Shown in pieces: positions 44,660 to 53,475 of a stretch of DNA of 61,525 nt (positions are counted from its first letter, which is position 1; every line of letters begins with the position of its first letter). Both the position numbers and the translations under genes were made by a program. The stretch covers positions 1-61,525 of the forward strand of contig NZ_AYKG01000013.1 in the NCBI RefSeq assembly GCF_003788585.1, written 5' to 3'. Source of the stretch: Salinisphaera japonica YTM-1. Lineage in GTDB: Bacteria > Pseudomonadota > Gammaproteobacteria > Nevskiales > Salinisphaeraceae. Under the pieces are notes generated by a model. That model did not search any database. It had not been told where the DNA came from and saw only the letters and a program-made list of their open reading frames with translations.

Positions 44660-46681
44660 CTACGCCGAGCCACGTCTCGGCGCAAGCCGACCCTTGACGA
44701 TCTGGCGTATCCACCAGCGCCCCGGATGGATCGCGGCCACCAAATCAGCCGCGATCGGCAAGGGCTCACCGGCCAGCTGGCTGGCCAGGATTTCCGCGGC
44801 CAGGGGCGCGCGCAGCAGGCCGTTGGAGCCGTGCGCCAGACTCATCGACAGGCCGGGCCAGAGCGCGCCCGAACGGGCGATCGTCTGGCGGGCATCGCGG
44901 GCCAGGTCTTGATAATCCTCGCGCCAGGCAGCGATGTCGGGTACGCCGCCCACGAGCGGCATCCGGTCATGCGAGACACTTCGAAACCGCGTACGGCCAA
45001 CGGTTGCCGCGTGTTCGATCTGCGTGGCCGTTTCGGGAAGGACATCGGCCAGGCGGCGGCCGTTGTCGGCGTGGCCGGCCTCGGTCACGGCCAGCTCGGT
45101 GGCACGCGGGTCATAGGTCGCCCCGACACTGATCCGGCCTGCTTTAGCCGGGGTGATATAGCCGGTATCACAGACCACACAGGCCGGCGCTCGCGCTGCA
45201 TCAGTCAGCGTAAAGACACTGGCCTGCCCGGCCACCGCCTGTTGCGGGGCGATGTCGCCGCACAGATAATTGGCCGCGCCGGCCGTGGCCAGTACGACGT
45301 GGTCGGCGTGATAAACCGCCCCGCTCTGTCCCTCGAGCCGCCAGCCCGGTTCTGATACGGCATTGCCGCGCGTCAGCGCCTCGATGTTGTCGATGACCGG
45401 GTCGATCCTATGCCGGGCGAACAGCGCGCGGCACAGCCCTGACGGATCAACGGTGCCGGCCCCGGGAAAAAACAGCCCGCCCTGTACGTCGCCGGCCAAC
45501 GGCTGGCCGGCGTAGGCCGCGGCCTCGGCCCGGTCACAGGCCTGCAGGACCGTGGCCGGTAGCGACAGCCGCGCGGCCAGGCCTTGTTGGCGGCGACGTT
45601 CAGCCTCGCCTCGGGCCAGCTGCAAGACCCCGTCACGCCGCCAGAGTGTGCCCGTGTCGTCCAGATCAGCCAGCCATCGGCCGGCATAGCCCAGTGCCGC
45701 GAGATCAAAGCGGGTACGCGGGCTGGCCTCGGCGGCCAGGCGCGGGTTGAGCACGCCGTCGCGATTGCCCGAGGCGCCGTGGGCGATGCCCTGGCCGTCA
45801 TAGACCGTGACGAGAAAACCGCGCCGGGCCAGGGCATCCGCCGCGGTGGCCCCGGCGATGCCGGCGCCGATGATCGCGATACGCTGTGCCCGCGGTACGG
45901 CTGGCACACGGCTGTACCAGGGCAGCTCGCGTGCTTCGGGCGGCGTGGGCCTGCCGGTATAGCGCGCGGCCAGGCAGTGTTTCTTGGCGCCGTGGCCGGG
46001 GCGGCGCTGGCAGATGAATCCCACAGCTGCCAGCTGCTCTCGTAGCGCCCCGGCCGCACTGTAGGTGGCCAGCGTGGCCGCCTTCGCGCTGTGGCCGGCG
46101 ATAGCCCGGCACACGACAGGCGACCACATGGCCGGATTCCTGGCTGGCGCGAAGCCATCGAGAAACCAGGCATTCACGGTGCCGGTGAAGTCCGCCAGGC
46201 CGGCCTCGATATCGCCGAAATACAGATCGAGCGTGACGCGCTCATCCAGGTGCAGACGATGCGTACCCGCCACCGGCGCTGGCCATAACGCCGCGATTCG
46301 CGCCGCCTGGCTCGACAACGCAGGCCAGCGCGCCGTCATGCATGCCAGATCCGGCGCGGCCAGAGGGTGTGCCTCGATAGACACGATATGCAGCCGAGCG
46401 CCGGCCGGGGCATGGGCCGCGAACAGCTGCCAGGCGAGCATGACGTTGCGCCCCGCGCCAAAGCCGGTCTCGCCGATGACGAACAGATCACCGGCCGCCA
46501 GCGCCGTGAACCGCGCAATCAGCGCATTGCCGTCCACGAAGACATGACGTGATTCAGCCAGGCCATCGGCCTGCGAGCAATAGATATCGTCGTAGTCGGG
46601 CGCGCGGCTGCCTGCATCGTCGTGGATGACGCGCGCATGGGCCAGGCCCAACGGCTGATCGCGGCGCGCGCGATCGTTCAT
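44660..46681 (-). CDS. mnmC: Bifunctional tRNA 5-methylaminomethyl-2-thiouridine biosynthesis protein
   Basis: MnmC finishes the mnm5s2U34 modification of several tRNAs: the C-terminal FAD domain removes the carboxymethyl group of cmnm5U and the N-terminal domain methylates the product. The 673-residue protein has the methyltransferase half (GDLFVIGETGFGAGRNVMLA near residue 65; NAWFLDGFAPARNPAMW) and the oxidoreductase half (RIAIIGAGIAGATAADALA near residue 267; SLAHGSNGLLRAPLAAEILA). The fused layout is the standard gammaproteobacterial form. It is followed by the DAHP-synthase leader. Confidence 0.95.
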   Translation of the reverse strand: MNDRARRDQPLGLAHARVIHDDAGSRAPDYDDIYCSQADGLAESRHVFVDGNALIARFTALAAGDLFVIGETGFGAGRNVMLAWQLFAAHAPAGARLHIVSIEAHPLAAPDLACMTARWPALSSQAARIAALWPAPVAGTHRLHLDERVTLDLYFGDIEAGLADFTGTVNAWFLDGFAPARNPAMWSPVVCRAIAGHSAKAATLATYSAAGALREQLAAVGFICQRRPGHGAKKHCLAARYTGRPTPPEARELPWYSRVPAVPRAQRIAIIGAGIAGATAADALARRGFLVTVYDGQGIAHGASGNRDGVLNPRLAAEASPRTRFDLAALGYAGRWLADLDDTGTLWRRDGVLQLARGEAERRRQQGLAARLSLPATVLQACDRAEAAAYAGQPLAGDVQGGLFFPGAGTVDPSGLCRALFARHRIDPVIDNIEALTRGNAVSEPGWRLEGQSGAVYHADHVVLATAGAANYLCGDIAPQQAVAGQASVFTLTDAARAPACVVCDTGYITPAKAGRISVGATYDPRATELAVTEAGHADNGRRLADVLPETATQIEHAATVGRTRFRSVSHDRMPLVGGVPDIAAWREDYQDLARDARQTIARSGALWPGLSMSLAHGSNGLLRAPLAAEILASQLAGEPLPIAADLVAAIHPGRWWIRQIVKGRLAPRRGSA

Positions 46682-46720
46682 CGCATCATGATGGCCGGCT
46701 CGGGGCGCGTGGCTGCCGAT

Positions 46721-46996
46721 CTATACGCGTTTGACGGCATGCACTTGGGTGATGCGTGACTGCGACTGGCCTTCGCCGGCACTCGGGTCTTCCGGGTCGA
46801 AATCGCTTTGCGAGATATATTTGAAGATCGAGATCGCAGCGATTACACCAATCCCCACAACAAAAGCGATCAGGACACAGCCGGTCTTGCCCATGCTGCG
46901 GTTGAGTTGGTTGCCACAGTTCTGACAAGCCTGGCGCCCGCGACTGACAGGCTTGTTGCAGTTCTCGCAATACCGGGTTTCGATCGGCTTGGCCAT
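46721..46996 (-). CDS. Small zinc-ribbon membrane protein
   Basis: The 91-residue protein has a zinc ribbon (CENC at residues 10-13, CQNC at 24-27), one membrane segment at about residues 38-60 (GCVLIAFVVGIGVIAAISIF) and a short acidic tail. A good AAGGAAAG site precedes the ATG. Many unrelated bacterial membrane proteins share this zinc-ribbon plus TM plan, so the function is unknown. It lies 39 bp upstream of mnmC in the same direction. Confidence 0.75.
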   Translation of the reverse strand: MAKPIETRYCENCNKPVSRGRQACQNCGNQLNRSMGKTGCVLIAFVVGIGVIAAISIFKYISQSDFDPEDPSAGEGQSQSRITQVHAVKRV

Positions 46997-47148
46997 GAGC
47001 TTTCCTTGGTCGGTTCGCGCGATATGTCGCCAGAACGATGCCCTCGAGCGCGAACGTTTGTTCGAAGGCCCCGTATTTAAGCCGAATTAACCCGCCGACG
47101 CCAACCGGAAAACACGCCGATTTTTGCTGTATTGCACCGCAATCGCAC

Positions 47149-47172
47149 AAAAAAACGGGCCCGCAGGCCCGT
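47149..47172 (-). terminator. Terminator after the 240-aa lipoprotein gene
   Basis: On the minus strand ACGGGCC-TGC-GGGCCCGT is followed by TTTTTT, 27 bases after the lipoprotein stop codon. Confidence 0.8.
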
Positions 47173-47198
47173 CGATCAATCGCCCGGTTCGGGGCCGA

Positions 47199-47921
47199 TC
47201 ACTGGGTCGAGATGAACGGTACGCTGATCTGGCCAAAGCGGTTGCCGCTCTCGGCATTAACCAGCGTTGCACGGAAGTCCACGCCGGCGATCTTGTCCGT
47301 GGGCACTTTCTCGAAGTACAAAAAGCCTTCGATCATGCCGCCCGGCTCAATCACGCCGTCCGGGATGGCGACTTCGCGCATATAGGGCGTGGGCAGCTTG
47401 ACGTTGTAGTCGGCCCAGCGGCGGGTGTAGTTGTTGTAATAGCCCGAGTCATAGCCATAGGCCGTGCTGTAGGCGTTCATGCCGGGATAGCTCGACGAGT
47501 AATACGGTGCCACGGCAAACCCTGAAGACGTGAATCCGGGGCTGCCAACGACGTTGGCACTGCGCTCGACCGAGCCGTCGATGGCGATCGGCGGCAGGGC
47601 GGCAAACCGCTGACCGGTAGCGGCCGCCACCAGCGCGAAGTTGTCGTAGCTCAGGCGGATCGGCTGGTCGCTTTCGTTTTCGATGCGTACGTGCATCGGG
47701 GTCACATCGCGCAGCACGCTGGCGTCACCGTCCCACTGGCCGGTCTTGACCCGCATCTGGACGCCGTTGACCGCGTCCACCACGCTGCGATTGCTGTCGC
47801 CGTTGGGCCCGATCGATGAGGCCGGCTTGAGATTCACGCCGCCGCCGCAGCCGGCCAAAGCCAGAACGGCCAGTGTCGTGGCCAGCGTGGCACCGGTCGA
47901 AAAATAAGAACGAATCGTCAT
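47199..47921 (-). CDS. Tyrosine/glycine-rich lipoprotein of unknown function
   Basis: The 240-residue protein has a lipoprotein signal (TLAVLALAGCGGG, cysteine near residue 25). A beta-rich region with HVRIENESDQPIRLSYDNFAL (split) resembles immunoglobulin-like envelope domains. The middle is low-complexity (about residues 134-165, SSGFAVAPYYSSSYPGMNAY). The end, PDGVIEPGGMIEGFLYFEKV, suggests a second strand-rich part. No name can be given. It is transcribed alone and ends at a terminator. Confidence 0.75.
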   Translation of the reverse strand: MTIRSYFSTGATLATTLAVLALAGCGGGVNLKPASSIGPNGDSNRSVVDAVNGVQMRVKTGQWDGDASVLRDVTPMHVRIENESDQPIRLSYDNFALVAAATGQRFAALPPIAIDGSVERSANVVGSPGFTSSGFAVAPYYSSSYPGMNAYSTAYGYDSGYYNNYTRRWADYNVKLPTPYMREVAIPDGVIEPGGMIEGFLYFEKVPTDKIAGVDFRATLVNAESGNRFGQISVPFISTQ

Positions 47922-48024
47922 GAGTTTTCCTTTTGCTCGTTGAAACTTGGCTGTTCAAACACGCCTTAAGCGTCGCGGCCAGGCGTGTGGTGTGCGCCAT
48001 GAGCGAATCTGCCAACATGTCAGC

Positions 48025-48447
48025 ATGTCGTCTTCGTCAACCAAACATAGGCCGCAGGCCGTCAACAACCGCGGGCTGCGCTGGTTGTATCGCGCCGTGG
48101 CCGGTTTTTTCATCGCCCTGGCCGCGATAGGCGTCGTGTTGCCGGTCTTGCCCACGACGCCGTTTCTGATCATCGCCGCCTGGGCCGCCGGCAAGGCCTC
48201 GCCGGCGCTACGCGCCAAACTGCGCAGTCATCCGACCTACGGCCCGCCGCTTCGACGCTGGCAGGATCACGGAGCGATCAACCGGCGCGCCAAGATTCTG
48301 GCGTTGTCATTGATGACCGCAAGCTGGGGGCTGGTCTGGCTGACGGTCGACAAGCTCTGGCTCATTGGCCTGGTCGGCGCCATTCTGGTCACGGTCGGCG
48401 TGTTCATCGCCACGCGCCCCGAGCAGACCGACCGGCCCGGCGACTGA
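48025..48447 (+). CDS. DUF454 (YbaN-like) inner-membrane protein
   Basis: The 140-residue protein has a hydrophilic N-terminus and then LYRAVAGFFIALAAIGVVLP with LPTTPFLIIAAWAAGKASP, the signature of the DUF454/YbaN family, and two further membrane helices near the C-terminus. The ATG at 48025 is chosen over a longer basic extension. Family function is not known. Confidence 0.88.
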   Translation: MSSSSTKHRPQAVNNRGLRWLYRAVAGFFIALAAIGVVLPVLPTTPFLIIAAWAAGKASPALRAKLRSHPTYGPPLRRWQDHGAINRRAKILALSLMTASWGLVWLTVDKLWLIGLVGAILVTVGVFIATRPEQTDRPGD

Positions 48448-48742
48448 TCCAGCCCGCCGGCCGCTGCTCGGCGCGGCCAACACCCGAGCGCGGTTTTACG
48501 GTCCGAGTCGGCACGTCTGCTACTGCGGGTTTCGACCCCGTCGTTCAGCGCTGTCGCGACGACATGGATGCCCAGCTGGAGATCGGCACGGCCCTTATTT
48601 TGCATGCGATACGATCGAGACCGTTCTACGGTGCGGCTTCTGGTTTGGTTAACGCGTCGCTCAATATTCAATTGACAACAACATTTCTACCCCAATCCGA
48701 CAATCCGTACTCGCACGGACGGGCGATACACGCGCCGGCCCA
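48448..48742. other. Intergenic stretch without a recognised gene
   Basis: Between the DUF454 gene and the second 279-bp element I see no protein-like reading or RNA gene. There is one TTGACA box near 48674 without a clear -10 partner. Confidence 0.5.
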
Positions 48743-49021
48743 GGGCGTGTCGTCATAAGATAAGCCGGCGCACCGGCGGCCAAGCCGCGGCATGACAAGG
48801 CATCGCGCGTGCAGCGTGGTTATTCCGCGTAAGCGAGCTAGGCAGATAACAATAACGCCGAATTGCCGCGGCTTAGCCACCGGCCCATTCGGGTTGCCCG
48901 CGCCGGACGCGCCATGCCGCGTTACGGGCCTTGACCGTGGCGGGCCACGCTCGGCGGCCCGCGCCTTGCCTGACACGCCCGGAGCGGGCAATGCGACGGC
49001 ATATCCTATGACGACACGCCC
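48743..49021. mobile_element. 279-bp MITE-like element, copy 2
   Basis: It has the same length and the same 13-bp terminal inverted repeats as the copy at 20414 (GGGCGTGTCGTCA / TGACGACACGCCC), with scattered substitutions between. The internal complementary arms are kept. CA occurs at both flanks, which might be a 2-bp target duplication. It lies upstream of the BCCT transporter gene and may influence its leader. Confidence 0.75.
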
Positions 49022-49160
49022 CAGGATGCCGCCTTCGGGGATATGGCTGCATGGCACAGCTAAACATCGGTTTTGCAAAGCAAAATTAGACGTGTTCCTC
49101 TTATAACAGCATTCGGCGCGTTGTCGCGACGATGCTCATGTCTCTAAAAGAGGGTTTTTA

Positions 49161-50852
49161 GTGAACGAACCACGTGGCAGTAAGCAGGTTGTTTTTTTCG
49201 GCGCGGCATCGGTGATCGCCGTGCTGGTGGCACTTGGTGCCGCCGCACCCGAGGCGTTCGGCAATATCGCCGGTGCGGCGCTGGATACGGTGTCGCACTA
49301 TGTGGGCTGGCTGTATCTGATATCGGTATTCGGCTTCGTCGTCTTTCTCATCTGCCTGGCTGCCAGCAAATACGGCAAGATCCGGCTGGGCTCGCCCTAT
49401 AGCGAGCCGGAGTACAGCTTCTTCTCTTGGGTGAGCATGCTCCTGGCCGCGGGCTTTGGCGTGGGCCTGGTGTTCTATGGCCTGGCCGAGCCGATCCTGC
49501 ACTACGTGCATCCGCCCTACGACGACATGCCCGGTTCCACCCCGGAAGCCGCGCGCTATGCCATCCAGTATTCTTATTTCCACTGGGGGCTCAGCCAGTG
49601 GGCAGGCTTTGCGATCGTCGGCCTGATCGTGGCTTATTATCAGTTCCGCAAGGAGCAGGAAGGCCTCGTCTCGACCGTTCTGGCCCCGTTGACCAACAAA
49701 CTGCCCGAGAAAAGCCATGCCCCGGTCAACAACGCGGTCAATATCTTTGCGGTCGTGGCCACGGTCATGGGCGTGGCCACATCGCTGGGCCTGGGCGTGC
49801 TGCAGATCAACGGCGGCCTGCATCAACTGATCGGCGTCAGCGAAGGCTTTTTCTGGCAGTTCGTGATTCTGGCCATCATGTGTGTCTGCTACACGGTGTC
49901 CAGCTATACCGGGCTGGACAAGGGCATCCAGTGGCTGTCCAACATCAATATGGTGCTGTGCCTGGGCTTGATGGCCTGGGTGCTGTTCACCGGTCCCACG
50001 ATGTTCATTCTGAACACCATCGTGGTCGGCCTCGGCGATTATCTGCAGAACTTCATCGGCATGAGCCTGCGGATGAACCCGTTCCGCGCGACCGGCGAAG
50101 ACTGGATCAGCTCGTGGACGGTGTTTTACTGGGCGTGGGTGATCGCCTGGTCGCCCTTCGTGGGCACCTTCGTGGCGCGCGTATCCAAGGGCCGCACCAT
50201 TCGTGAATACGTTGTCGGCGTGCTGATCGTGCCCTCGATCCTGGCCTGTCTGTTCATCGGTGTGTTCGGCGGTGCCGCGCTGCATATGGAGCTGTTCGGC
50301 GATGCCTCGGGCCAGCTGGCCAGTGCGGTGGACACCAACATCACACAGGCGCTGTTCACGTTCTTCGAGATGATGCCGTTCTCCAACGCGCTGTCGGTTC
50401 TGGCCATGGGCCTGATCTTCATCTTCCTGGTCACATCGGCCGATTCGGCCTCGTATATCGTGGCCCAGATGACCGATAACGGCTCGCTCGACCCGCCGCT
50501 GTACAAGCGCCTGACCTGGGGTCTGCTGATGGCTGCCATCTGTCTGACGCTGATCGCCGCGGGCGGGCTGAAAGGCCTGCAGACCGGCTCGCTGCTGTCG
50601 GCCCTGCCGTTCATGATCATTCTTTATCTGATGGTCTATGTCCTGACCACCGAACTGCGCGATGACCGACGTCGCATGCTCATGGAGCTGCACGAGCAGT
50701 ACAAGGAAATGCCGGTCGGCGCCGATGCGTTCGAGGCCCGCGATATTCTCAACGACGTCTGGGAAGACGACGACCTGGAGGATGCCGACGCGGCCAACAT
50801 GCAGTCCGGCTATCACATCAAGGACGACGATTCGTCGAGCGACAAGACCTGA
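49161..50852 (+). CDS. BCCT-family betaine/choline/carnitine transporter
   Basis: A sodium- or proton-coupled importer of trimethylammonium compatible solutes, 563 residues with 12 membrane segments. The substrate-site region is AAGFGVGLVFYGLAEP (about residue 97) and the tryptophan-rich helix 8 motif is FYWAWVIAWSPFVGTFVARV with SKGRTIREYV. The acidic C-terminal tail (EDDDLEDADA) may take part in osmosensing, as in BetP-like carriers. The start is a GTG with AGAGGG upstream. The gene fits life in saline habitats. Confidence 0.93.
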   Translation: MNEPRGSKQVVFFGAASVIAVLVALGAAAPEAFGNIAGAALDTVSHYVGWLYLISVFGFVVFLICLAASKYGKIRLGSPYSEPEYSFFSWVSMLLAAGFGVGLVFYGLAEPILHYVHPPYDDMPGSTPEAARYAIQYSYFHWGLSQWAGFAIVGLIVAYYQFRKEQEGLVSTVLAPLTNKLPEKSHAPVNNAVNIFAVVATVMGVATSLGLGVLQINGGLHQLIGVSEGFFWQFVILAIMCVCYTVSSYTGLDKGIQWLSNINMVLCLGLMAWVLFTGPTMFILNTIVVGLGDYLQNFIGMSLRMNPFRATGEDWISSWTVFYWAWVIAWSPFVGTFVARVSKGRTIREYVVGVLIVPSILACLFIGVFGGAALHMELFGDASGQLASAVDTNITQALFTFFEMMPFSNALSVLAMGLIFIFLVTSADSASYIVAQMTDNGSLDPPLYKRLTWGLLMAAICLTLIAAGGLKGLQTGSLLSALPFMIILYLMVYVLTTELRDDRRRMLMELHEQYKEMPVGADAFEARDILNDVWEDDDLEDADAANMQSGYHIKDDDSSSDKT

Positions 50853-50870
50853 TCACCCGGTCTGATATCC

Positions 50871-50902
50871 AGCCCTCATCGCCTTGGCGATGGGGGCTTT
50901 TT
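50871..50902 (+). terminator. Terminator after the BCCT transporter gene
   Basis: AGCCCTCATCGCC and GGCGATGGGGGCT form a stem with a small loop, followed by TTTTT. Confidence 0.8.
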
Positions 50903-50921
50903 CGTGTTGATCGTGCGCAAA

Positions 50922-51235
50922 TGAATACAGGCGGTTATCCGCCGATGAACGCCGATGCGCGCCGATAAAAAGATGATGGCCTGTGATTGCAGGCCGGTCG
51001 AAAAAGCCGTTCATCCGCAGATTGCACAGATGTCACGGATTAAAAGACAAGCGCTTTTGATCGATCAACCGGGCGAGTGCGACGACTCGCGGCGCATGAC
51101 ATCAAGCAACCCATCTGCGTCATCTGCGGATTGTCTTCCTGCCTGTATTCGTTTGTTTTGTTGATTCAGCGCGGATCGGCGGATTGTCTTTTTTATTAGC
51201 GCTCATTAGCGTTCATTCGCGGACAGGTTTCGCGA
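50922..51235. repeat. Degenerate intergenic repeats (CCGCxGAT / CGCGAATG type)
   Basis: No gene is seen. The stretch is packed with short related words: CCGCCGATGAACGCCGATG, CCGCAGATTGCACAGATG, CATCTGCGTCATCTGCGG and AGCGTTCATTCGCGGAC. A GAATACAGGC word occurs forward near 50925 and inverted near 51140, giving an imperfect large inverted repeat. The right end shares the CGCGGAC word with the array at 28911-29965. Confidence 0.6.
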
Positions 51236-51257
51236 ACGCGTCGCCCAAGCCGCGCGC

Positions 51258-52175
51258 TCAAACGATCCGCTCGCGCGCAATAGCGATGATGCGCTCGCGC
51301 AGCCAGCGGTGGGCCATATCGTGGTGATCCAGCGCGCCCCAGGCCATGCCGATCTCGAAACCGGGCAGATCGATCGGCGGCGGCTGGACCACCAGGCCCA
51401 GATGACGCGCCTGATAGCGGGCAATACGCGCTGGCAGGGCCACGATCATGTCGGAATGGGCAATCAGCTCGCGCGGCAACTGATAATGACGGGTAAGCAC
51501 GCTGATCGTGCGCGAGAGGCCGCGGTCGGCCAGGGCTTCGTCAATACGCGACAGGCCCACGCCGGTCTGGGTGATCAACACATGACGCTGCGATAGAAAC
51601 GCCTCCAGCGTGAGCGTGCCGCCGGCCGCGGCCAAGGCTGGGTGATCGGCCCGGATCAGACAGGCCAGGCGATCGGTCCATAGCCGCTGCTGATGAAAAT
51701 TGGCCGGCAGACGCCCGAATTCATTGACCAGAAAATCTGCTTCACCGCGCTCGATCTGGTCGATGGCATCCGAGCCGGCCGACAGGATATTGAGCGCGAT
51801 ATTGGGCGCCTCGTCCTCGAGCACATCCACGATATGTGGCATCAGAATCGAGGCGGCGTAGTCGGTGATCAATATCGTGAACAACCGCTCGGCCGTTTCC
51901 GGCTCGAAGGCACGGTTGGGCGCGATCAGCGCTTCCATCTCGGCCAGCACGTTGCGCACCGGGCGGTGCAGCTGGGCGGCCCGGGCCGTGGGCTGCATGC
52001 CCCTGGCCGTACGTACGAGCACCGGATCACCCAAGAGCTTGCGCAGCCGCTTGAGCGCATTGCTCATCGCCGGCTGGGTGATATCCATGGCGCGTGCGGC
52101 ACGAGTCACGCTCTGCTCGCGCAGCAGCGCGTCGAGCATGACCAGTAGATTCAGATCGACATCCCGGATGTTCAT
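51258..52175 (-). CDS. LysR-family transcriptional regulator
   Basis: The 305-residue protein starts MNIRDVDLNLLVMLDALLRE and has the LysR helix-turn-helix SVTRAARAMDITQPAMSNALKRLR (split, about residues 22-45) followed by LGDPVLVRTARGMQPTARA. The effector domain follows from about residue 90. The N-terminal style is that of the NodD/LinR/PcpR branch. It is divergent from the MFS gene at 52285 and probably controls it and the lipase gene. Confidence 0.92.
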   Translation of the reverse strand: MNIRDVDLNLLVMLDALLREQSVTRAARAMDITQPAMSNALKRLRKLLGDPVLVRTARGMQPTARAAQLHRPVRNVLAEMEALIAPNRAFEPETAERLFTILITDYAASILMPHIVDVLEDEAPNIALNILSAGSDAIDQIERGEADFLVNEFGRLPANFHQQRLWTDRLACLIRADHPALAAAGGTLTLEAFLSQRHVLITQTGVGLSRIDEALADRGLSRTISVLTRHYQLPRELIAHSDMIVALPARIARYQARHLGLVVQPPPIDLPGFEIGMAWGALDHHDMAHRWLRERIIAIARERIV

Positions 52176-52284
52176 GCCGCCAATATAACGTGACGGCGGC
52201 TGGTAAAAACCGGGCCGCATGCCCAGAATACCGGCGCTATACAACGACCGTCGTGTCTAGGCGGTCTGCTTTCGGTTATCGGTC

Positions 52285-53475
52285 ATGTCCAGCCAGTCTG
52301 TCGCACCTGCTTATAAAACAGCCCCCTGGCTGACGCTGGCCGGGCTGTTGCTGGTCGCGCTCAACCTGCGGCCGGCGCTGACCAGCGTGGCGCCGGTGCT
52401 CGGGGCCATCGGCGATGCGATGGGGCTGGGCTCGATCGGTCAGAGCGTGCTGACCACCCTGCCCGTACTGTGCCTGGGGCTGGCGGCACCGGCGGCCCCG
52501 CGAATGGCGCATCGTCTGGGTGCCGAGCGGGCGGTACTGGTCGTGCTGGCCGTGCTGGGCGCTGCCCTGGCCGTGCGGCCGTTCATCGGTGTGGCCGGGC
52601 TGTTTGTCGGCACGGCGGTGGCCGGCGGGGCAATCGGCATCATGGGCGTCCTGCTGCCCGGCCTGGTCAAACGCGATTTTCCCGATCAGATCGGTCTGAT
52701 GACCGGTCTTTACACCATGCTGCTCAACCTCGGCGCCGCATTGGCGGCCGGGGCGACCGAGCCACTCCGGCTGGCGTTCGATAACGATTGGCAGGCCGCA
52801 CTGGCCTTCTGGCTGGTGCCGGCGGTGGTGGCTGGCGGGCTGTGGTGGTCACAGCTGGCACCGCGGCCACAAGCAACCCGCCCACGGCGCTCGGGCCGGC
52901 GGCTGCTGGCCGAGCCCCTGGCTTGGCAGGTTACCGCTTTCATGGGCCTGCAGTCGTCGCTGGCCTATATCGTGTTCGGCTGGCTGCCCACCATTCTGGT
53001 CGATCGCGGCATGCAGCCGGTGGCCGCAGGGCTGGTGTTATCGACCTCGATTCTCGTGCAGGTGGCCAGCGCGCTCGTCGTGCCGTGGGTCGCCACGCGC
53101 CTGGCCGATCAGCGCGCCGTGCTGGTGGCGGTGCTGGCGGTGACGCTGACCGGTCTGGCGGGCTGTCTGTATGCGCCGCTGGGCTGGATCTGGCCGGTGG
53201 CCGTGGTCCTGGGGCTCGGCCAGGGCGGCAGCTTCTCGATGGCGTTGACGCTGCTTGCCCTGCGCGCGCCCGACGCCGACTCGGCGGCCGAGTTGTCCGG
53301 CATGGCCCAGGGCGCGGGCTATGTCATGGCCGCGATGGGCCCGCTGGCCATCGGCGTGATTCATGACTGGCGCGGCAATTGGGCTGCCTGTGGCGCACTG
53401 CTCGCCGTGATCGGCCTGGCCGCGATGATCGCCGGGCTGGGTGCCGGACGGAACCGATGGATTACGCCCGGCTAG
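52285..53475 (+). CDS. CynX/NimT-like MFS transporter
   Basis: The 396-residue protein has 12 membrane segments. The first helix region LVALNLRPALTSVAPVLG, then TTLPVLCLGLAAPAAPRMAH and GIMGVLLPGLVKRDFP, follow the CynX/NimT cluster (cyanate or 2-nitroimidazole transporter-like). The true substrate is unknown. It is divergently placed from the LysR gene and overlaps the following lipase gene by 19 bases. Confidence 0.88.
   Translation: MSSQSVAPAYKTAPWLTLAGLLLVALNLRPALTSVAPVLGAIGDAMGLGSIGQSVLTTLPVLCLGLAAPAAPRMAHRLGAERAVLVVLAVLGAALAVRPFIGVAGLFVGTAVAGGAIGIMGVLLPGLVKRDFPDQIGLMTGLYTMLLNLGAALAAGATEPLRLAFDNDWQAALAFWLVPAVVAGGLWWSQLAPRPQATRPRRSGRRLLAEPLAWQVTAFMGLQSSLAYIVFGWLPTILVDRGMQPVAAGLVLSTSILVQVASALVVPWVATRLADQRAVLVAVLAVTLTGLAGCLYAPLGWIWPVAVVLGLGQGGSFSMALTLLALRAPDADSAAELSGMAQGAGYVMAAMGPLAIGVIHDWRGNWAACGALLAVIGLAAMIAGLGAGRNRWITPG

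Noticed and set aside
48793-49106. Small ORFs inside the second 279-bp element
   Set aside because: Frames are not conserved between the two copies of the element.
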